A stretch of 64,000 nucleotides of DNA from the NCBI RefSeq assembly GCF_015645095.1, contig NZ_JADOTW010000004.1:94166-158165 (forward strand). Reading direction: 5' to 3'. Of the stretch, positions 60,043 to 64,000 are shown piece by piece; within the stretch, counting starts at the first letter, position 1; every line of letters starts with the position of its first letter. The translations under genes and the position numbers were made by a program. The notes under the pieces are model-generated. The model saw only the letters and a program-made list of their open reading frames with translations, did no database searches and was not told the origin of the DNA. The DNA is from Halomonas sp. 328 (GTDB lineage: Bacteria > Pseudomonadota > Gammaproteobacteria > Pseudomonadales > Halomonadaceae).

Positions 60043-60804
60043 TCAGCCCTTGGGCGGCTGGGCATCGAAGCGCTGCCCGGTCACGCCTCGGCTATCCGGC
60101 CCCATCAGCCACAGGTAGGTGGGCATGATCTCTTCCGGAGTGCGCAGGGTATCCGGGTCCTCGGCGGGGTAGGCGCTGCGCCGCATCTGGGTGCGCGTCG
60201 CCCCCGGGTTGAGGCTGTTGACCCGCACCGCAGAGAGGTTCTCCAGCTCGTCGGCCAGCACCTCCATAAAGCCCTCGGTGGCAAACTTGGAGACCGCATA
60301 GGCACCCCAGAAGGCGCGTCCCTTGCGCCCCACGCTGGAGGAGGTCAGGATCACCGAGGCATCCTCGGAGGCCTTGAGCAGGGGCAGCAGGGCCTGGGTC
60401 ATCCACACCGGGCCATTGAAGTTGACCTGCATCACCTGCTCCCAGAGCTGGGGATTGTACTGGTCGAAGGGGGTCAGGCGCCCCAGCAGGCCGGCGTTAT
60501 GCAGGATACCGTCCAGGCGGCCGAACTCCCGCTCCAGGGTCTCGGCCATGTCCTGGTAATCCTTGAGGGTCGCCCCTTCGAAATTGAGCGGGAAGATCGC
60601 CGGCTGGGGCCCGCCCGCCGCCTCGATCTCGTCGTAGACCTTCTCCAGCTTGGCGGTGGTGCGACCCAGCAGGATCACGGTGGCACCGTGGCGGGCATAG
60701 GCCAGGGCCGCGGCGCGACCGATGCCGTCACCGGCGCCGGTGACCAGCACGATGCGCCCCGCCAACAGGTCCATGGGGGGGCGATAGTCGATCTTGCAGT
60801 TCAT
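60043..60804 (-). CDS. yciK: YciK-family short-chain dehydrogenase
   Basis: A 253-residue NAD(P)-dependent oxidoreductase of the YciK group. Cofactor site: IVLVTGAGDGIGRAAALAYA; LHNAGLLGRLTPFDQYNPQL; catalytic Ser, Tyr and Lys in LTSSSVGRKGRAFWGAYAVS followed by KFATEG; the C-terminal YLWLMGPDSRGVTGQRFDAQ is diagnostic of YciK. Its substrate is unknown. The family length supports the start at 60804, which follows AGGAG. In Pseudomonas the gene is in line with ubiG-mupP; here it is convergent with them and follows cpoB on the minus strand after 8 bp. Confidence 0.92.
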   Translation of the reverse strand: MNCKIDYRPPMDLLAGRIVLVTGAGDGIGRAAALAYARHGATVILLGRTTAKLEKVYDEIEAAGGPQPAIFPLNFEGATLKDYQDMAETLEREFGRLDGILHNAGLLGRLTPFDQYNPQLWEQVMQVNFNGPVWMTQALLPLLKASEDASVILTSSSVGRKGRAFWGAYAVSKFATEGFMEVLADELENLSAVRVNSLNPGATRTQMRRSAYPAEDPDTLRTPEEIMPTYLWLMGPDSRGVTGQRFDAQPPKG

Positions 60805-60812
60805 CGGAACTC

Positions 60813-61580
60813 CTAGAGGCCGCTGTCGTTGAGGAAGTCACGCCCCATGACGGCGGCATTGCTGTCCGGGTAATCGGTGATCAGCCGCTCGAGCAGTGTA
60901 CGGCTGGCATCCGGCTGCCCCTGACGGGCCTTGAGCAGGCCCAGTTTGTAGAGGGCATCGGGCACCTTGTTGCTCTCGGGGTAGTCGTCCAGCACCGTCT
61001 GGAAGGCGGCCGCCGCGGGCTCCAGGCGGGTCTCCGCGGAATAGAGCTCCCCCAGCCAGTAGTGGCCATTGGCGGTCAGGTTGGTGTCCGGATAGTCCGC
61101 CACGAAGGCCTCGAAGGCGGCGATGGCGGCCGGGAAGTCCCGCGCCTGGACGCGCTGGAAAGCGGCCTGGTAGGCGGCCTGGGCATCGGCGCCCGGGGGC
61201 GCGCTGCCACTCCCGGCACCGGCCTCGGCTACCTGGCGAGCCGCCTCGGTATCCACTTCCTGGGGCGCCACGCCGCTGGCCAGGCGCTGCTCCAGGTCCA
61301 GGTAGCGGGCCTGGGAATCGCGGCGCAGCTGCTCCAGCTGATGGCGAAGTTCCTCCACCTGACCGCGCAACTGCTGGATCTCGCGCTGCTGCTCGTCGAG
61401 CCGATTGAGCAGCATCAGGCTGCCGGAGGGCCCCTCGCGCACCTCGGCCTGTTCGTAGAAGGTGCGCGAGCGATCCGACAGATCCTCGATCACCGGCTGG
61501 GCCAGTACGGAAAGCGGGAGCACCAGGGCTCCCGCACCGCACAGTCGGGCCAGACGGCGGCCCCTGTGACTGTGATTCAT
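60813..61580 (-). CDS. cpoB: Cell division coordinator CpoB (YbgF)
   Basis: A 255-residue periplasmic protein with signal peptide (residues 1-28, ending VLAQ), an N-terminal coiled-coil trimerisation region (about 55-95, EQQREIQQLRGQVEELRHQL) and C-terminal TPR repeats (about 130-255; AAFQRVQARDFPAAIAAFEA, ANGHYWLGELYSAETRLEPA, DALYKLGLLKARQGQPDASR). It coordinates Tol-Pal and PBP1B function during constriction. It is the last gene of tolA-tolB-pal-cpoB, 16 bp after pal, and is followed 8 bp later by yciK on the same strand. Confidence 0.94.
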   Translation of the reverse strand: MNHSHRGRRLARLCGAGALVLPLSVLAQPVIEDLSDRSRTFYEQAEVREGPSGSLMLLNRLDEQQREIQQLRGQVEELRHQLEQLRRDSQARYLDLEQRLASGVAPQEVDTEAARQVAEAGAGSGSAPPGADAQAAYQAAFQRVQARDFPAAIAAFEAFVADYPDTNLTANGHYWLGELYSAETRLEPAAAAFQTVLDDYPESNKVPDALYKLGLLKARQGQPDASRTLLERLITDYPDSNAAVMGRDFLNDSGL

Positions 61581-61596
61581 CACTCGCTCCTCGGCC

Positions 61597-62124
61597 TCAG
61601 TAGGAGAACACCACGCGGCGGTTCTGGGCGTAGGCATCCTCATTGTAGCCGCTCACCGCCGGACGCTCTTCGCCATAGCTGACCACTTCCAGCTGGGAGG
61701 GAGAGACGCCCTGCACCGAGAGGAAACGTTCCACGGACTTGGCACGACGCTCGCCCAGGCCCAGGTTGTACTCGCGGGTACCACGCTCGTCGGTGTGCCC
61801 CTGCAGCACGACGCGGGCATTGGGGTTGTTGCGCAGGTACTGGGCATGGGCCGTCAGCACCGGCTCGAATTCGCCGCGGATGCGCTCGCTGTCGAAATCG
61901 AAATAGATGGTGCGCACGCTGGGAATCCCCGCCTGCTGACCGTTCTGGCCGGCACCGCCGACGCCGACGCCGCTGACCTGGCCGCTTCCCACCCCACTGG
62001 TGCTGGCACCACCACGGCTGCCATCCATGGAGCCGTCCTGGGTGCCGCCCGTGCTGGAACAACCGGCTACGAAGGCGAGAGAGAGCGCGACGGCCAGGCT
62101 CCTGGCATAAGGCTTGAATTGCAT
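61597..62124 (-). CDS. pal: Peptidoglycan-associated lipoprotein Pal
   Basis: A 175-residue outer-membrane lipoprotein. The lipobox is FVAGC at about residues 18-22. A Gly/Ser-rich linker (about 23-66) is longer and more repetitive than in E. coli. The OmpA-like domain follows (IYFDFDSERIRGEFEPVLTA, LQGHTDERGTREYNLGLGER), with the peptidoglycan-binding Asp and Arg present, ending QNRRVVFSY. It anchors the outer membrane to peptidoglycan and binds TolB. It follows tolB by 26 bp. Confidence 0.96.
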   Translation of the reverse strand: MQFKPYARSLAVALSLAFVAGCSSTGGTQDGSMDGSRGGASTSGVGSGQVSGVGVGGAGQNGQQAGIPSVRTIYFDFDSERIRGEFEPVLTAHAQYLRNNPNARVVLQGHTDERGTREYNLGLGERRAKSVERFLSVQGVSPSQLEVVSYGEERPAVSGYNEDAYAQNRRVVFSY

Positions 62125-62150
62125 TTTCCACTCCTTGATGAATGACAACG

Positions 62151-63434
62151 TCAGTTCAGAAACGGCGACCATGCGGGCTCCCGCACGTCGCCCTGGGCCG
62201 CCGGCAGGCGGAAGGAGGCACGCCCATCCGCCGAGACGGCGCCCAGTACCCCGGTATTACCCTGCTGGGTGGCGAAGAGTACCATGCTCCCATTGGGCGC
62301 AACACTGGGAGATTCGTCCCAGCGGCCCTCGGTCAGGGCGACCAGTCGACCGCTCTCCAGATCCTGGCGGGCCACCTGATAGCCGCGATTGCCCCGGTGG
62401 ATCATATACAGCGCCTCGCCGTCCGGGCTGAAGCGGCCCCGGGCATTGTAGTTGCCGGTGAAGGTGAGGCGCTCCACCTGGCCACTGGCCAGATCATAAC
62501 GGTAGAGCTGGGGCCCGCCGCTACGATCCGAGGTGAAGACCAGGCTACGACCATCCGGAGCGAAGCTGGGCTCGGTGTCGATGGCGCTGTTGTTGGTCAG
62601 GCGCCGGAAGTCGCGGCTGGCGATATCCATCAGGTAGATCTCCGGCTGACCATCCCGGGAGAGCGACATGGCCAGCTGGCGGCCGTCCGGCGACCAGGCC
62701 GGGGCGCTGTTGATGCCGGTGAAGGAGCTGGCCCGCACCCGCTGGCCGGTAGTGACATCCTGGATATAGATGGCCGGACGCTCGGTCTCGAAGGAGACAT
62801 AGGCCAGCTTGCTGCCGTCCGGCGACCAGGCCGGGGACATGATCGGCTGGTCGGAGGCGAGGATCTGCTGGCTGTTGCGGCCGTCGGCATCGGCGATATG
62901 CAAGCCGAAACGGATGTTGTCACCGGCGCCCTGGGCGGTGACATAGGCGATGCGAGTGGAGAAGGCGCCACGGATCCCGGTGATCGCCTCGAAGATCTGG
63001 TCACTGATGTAATGGGCGGCGGCGCGCAGGCGCTGGGGATCGGCGGTGACCACCTCCCCCAGCAGGCGGCGCTGGCCATAGACATCGAGCAGCTCGAAGC
63101 GCACGCGATAGTCGCTGCCCTGGGGCTCGATCTCCCCCACCACCAGGTAATCGGCGCTGACCGCCCGCCAGTCGCGGTAGTTGACCGCCTCGCTGCGACT
63201 CGGCTGGGAGATCAGCGAGCGCCGCGGCAGCGGATCGAACTGGCCGCTGCGCTCCAGGTTGTCACCGATCACCTGGGCCAGGTCCACCGGCAGGCTCTCC
63301 CCACCGAAGGGCACGATGGCGATGGGGATGGCGCGGTCGCTGCCGCGGGTAATCTCGATGGTCAGGTTGGCCTGAGCCTGCTGCACGAAGAGCAGCAGGC
63401 AGGCCGCCAGCCATAAGCCAAGATAGCGTTTCAT
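62151..63434 (-). CDS. tolB: Tol-Pal system protein TolB
   Basis: A 427-residue periplasmic protein. Signal peptide: residues 1-22 ([16 protein letters not shown]). The N-terminal domain (about 23-160) is followed by a six-bladed beta-propeller whose blades repeat the pattern [51 protein letters not shown] and [13 protein letters not shown]. It binds Pal and TolA. Its ATG shares one base with the tolA stop, giving tight coupling. Length matches E. coli TolB (430). Confidence 0.97.
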   Translation of the reverse strand: MKRYLGLWLAACLLLFVQQAQANLTIEITRGSDRAIPIAIVPFGGESLPVDLAQVIGDNLERSGQFDPLPRRSLISQPSRSEAVNYRDWRAVSADYLVVGEIEPQGSDYRVRFELLDVYGQRRLLGEVVTADPQRLRAAAHYISDQIFEAITGIRGAFSTRIAYVTAQGAGDNIRFGLHIADADGRNSQQILASDQPIMSPAWSPDGSKLAYVSFETERPAIYIQDVTTGQRVRASSFTGINSAPAWSPDGRQLAMSLSRDGQPEIYLMDIASRDFRRLTNNSAIDTEPSFAPDGRSLVFTSDRSGGPQLYRYDLASGQVERLTFTGNYNARGRFSPDGEALYMIHRGNRGYQVARQDLESGRLVALTEGRWDESPSVAPNGSMVLFATQQGNTGVLGAVSADGRASFRLPAAQGDVREPAWSPFLN

Positions 63435-64000
63435 CAGCGGATATCCCCCGGTCGAAATCTCAGATTGAATTGGCGGAACTGGTTCTGTGCCGCCGGCGGT
63501 AACTGGCGCATCTCGCGGAAGGGCGCGGCGCGCTCGACGGCCTGTAGCGCCGAGCGGTCGAAGCCAGTGTCGCCGCTACCCCGCAGCACGCTCACCCCCA
63601 CCAGCTCGCCGGTGGGCAGGAGATTCAGTTGCAGGGTCGCCTCGAGGCCATTGACGCTACCCGGCGGAATGATCCAGGCCTGCTCCACCGCCCGGCGCAC
63701 CAGGTTCTGGAAACTGTTGGAGGCCTCAGTGGCCTGGCGTGCATTGGCGATGGCCTCCTGTTCACTGGCGATCAGCCCATCCAGACCACCCGCCGCGGCC
63801 TCGGCGGCGCGGCGGGCGGCCTCCTCGCGGCGACGCTGCTCCTCCGCCTGGCGCTGACGCTCGGCTTCTTCCTGGCGACGCTGCTCCTCCGCCTGGCGCT
63901 GACGTTCGGCTTCTTCCTGGCGGCGCTGCTCCTCCGCCTGGCGCTGACGTTCGGCTTCTTCCTGGCGGCGCTGCTCCTCCGCCTGGCGCTGACGTTCGGC
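63434..64000 (-). CDS. tolA: Cell envelope integrity protein TolA (N-terminus beyond window edge)
   Basis: The last 188 codons of TolA are in the window; the frame is open at the right edge. Residues nearest the edge are the central helical domain, built of a 15-residue Arg/Gln/Glu repeat ([15 protein letters not shown]). The C-terminal TolA domain follows, with [40 protein letters not shown], and [20 protein letters not shown] before the end. TolA links the inner-membrane TolQR motor to Pal and TolB. It overlaps tolB by one base. Confidence 0.94.
   Translation of the reverse strand, partial: AERQRQAEEQRRQEEAERQRQAEEQRRQEEAERQRQAEEQRRQEEAERQRQAEEQRRREEAARRAAEAAAGGLDGLIASEQEAIANARQATEASNSFQNLVRRAVEQAWIIPPGSVNGLEATLQLNLLPTGELVGVSVLRGSGDTGFDRSALQAVERAAPFREMRQLPPAAQNQFRQFNLRFRPGDIR
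63856..64000 (-). repeat. 45-bp tandem repeats within tolA
   Basis: Near-identical units start at 63856, 63901, 63946 and 63991, exactly 45 bp apart, and continue past the window edge. Differences between units are few and mostly synonymous, suggesting recent expansion or recombination. Each unit encodes 15 residues of the helical domain. Confidence 0.9.

Noticed and set aside
63856..64000. A CRISPR-like array at the right edge
   Set aside because: The 45-bp units are contiguous, without unique spacers, and stay in frame in tolA. They are a coding tandem repeat.

Overview
The window is GC-rich, densely coded DNA from a gammaproteobacterium, most likely a moderately halophilic member of the Halomonadaceae (Halomonas or a close relative). 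The main evidence is a complete ectoine operon (ectA-ectB-ectC, minus strand, about 31.7-34.1 kb) together with gene neighbourhoods typical of Halomonas/Pseudomonas-like genomes: tolA-tolB-pal-cpoB, mtaD-ubiG-mupP, cysI with a DUF934 gene, and tamA-tamB. It looks like ordinary chromosome. I see no rRNA, tRNA, CRISPR array, prophage or complete insertion sequence. The mobile-type content is one short MITE-like element (about 38.9-39.0 kb) and one stand-alone tyrosine recombinase gene (about 23.4 kb).

Layout. 0-2.6 kb: accessory genes of a formate dehydrogenase locus (truncated 4Fe-4S protein, DUF3306, DUF3305, divergent fdhD). 2.8-8.9 kb: an APC-type amine/amino-acid permease, an XRE-cupin regulator, a histone-deacetylase-family amidohydrolase and, divergent from it, a Pat-type acyl-CoA-synthetase/GNAT protein acetyltransferase. 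9-14.4 kb: pdxH, cytochrome b561, cytochrome c', a DUF2069 membrane protein, wrbA, arsC, a gamma-glutamylcyclotransferase-like gene and an Smr nuclease gene. 13.9-22.1 kb: sulfur and methionine metabolism (DUF934-cysI, a MATE pump, metH, nfuA). 22.2-25.1 kb: a KfrA-like coiled-coil DNA-binding protein divergent from the recombinase, then sufE. 25.2-27.7 kb: ribbon-helix-helix protein, PfpI-like protein, yidD, hisI, zur.

27.8-34.1 kb, all on the minus strand: a three-gene set of unknown role (retropepsin-like zinc protease lipoprotein, inactive transglutaminase membrane protein, RimK-type ATP-grasp ligase) lies directly downstream of ectABC. 34.4-37.1 kb: gor with an OxyR-like box, a beta-carbonic anhydrase, and a second cytochrome c' family protein. 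37.2-46.7 kb: a peptide ABC importer (binding protein, two permeases, two ATPases), a HypT-like LysR regulator, pepQ and a YheT-type hydrolase. This forms a plausible peptide uptake and breakdown unit, and the MITE-like element sits between the binding-protein and permease genes. 46.7-53.9 kb: msrA, tamB, tamA and a coiled-coil membrane protein. 54.1-57 kb: sodB, an unusual UDP-glucose-dehydrogenase-like gene and galU. 57.1-60.8 kb: mtaD, ubiG, mupP and, convergent, yciK. 60.8-64 kb: the Tol-Pal envelope operon, with tolA cut by the window edge.

The points most worth a second look are the KfrA-recombinase pair, the protease/transglutaminase/ligase trio beside the ectoine operon, the divergent acetyltransferase/deacetylase pair, the dehydrogenase-like protein that lacks its expected catalytic cysteine and Rossmann glycines, the OxyR-type site before gor, and the MITE inside the peptide transporter unit. 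All assignments come from reading the sequence; no database search was run.
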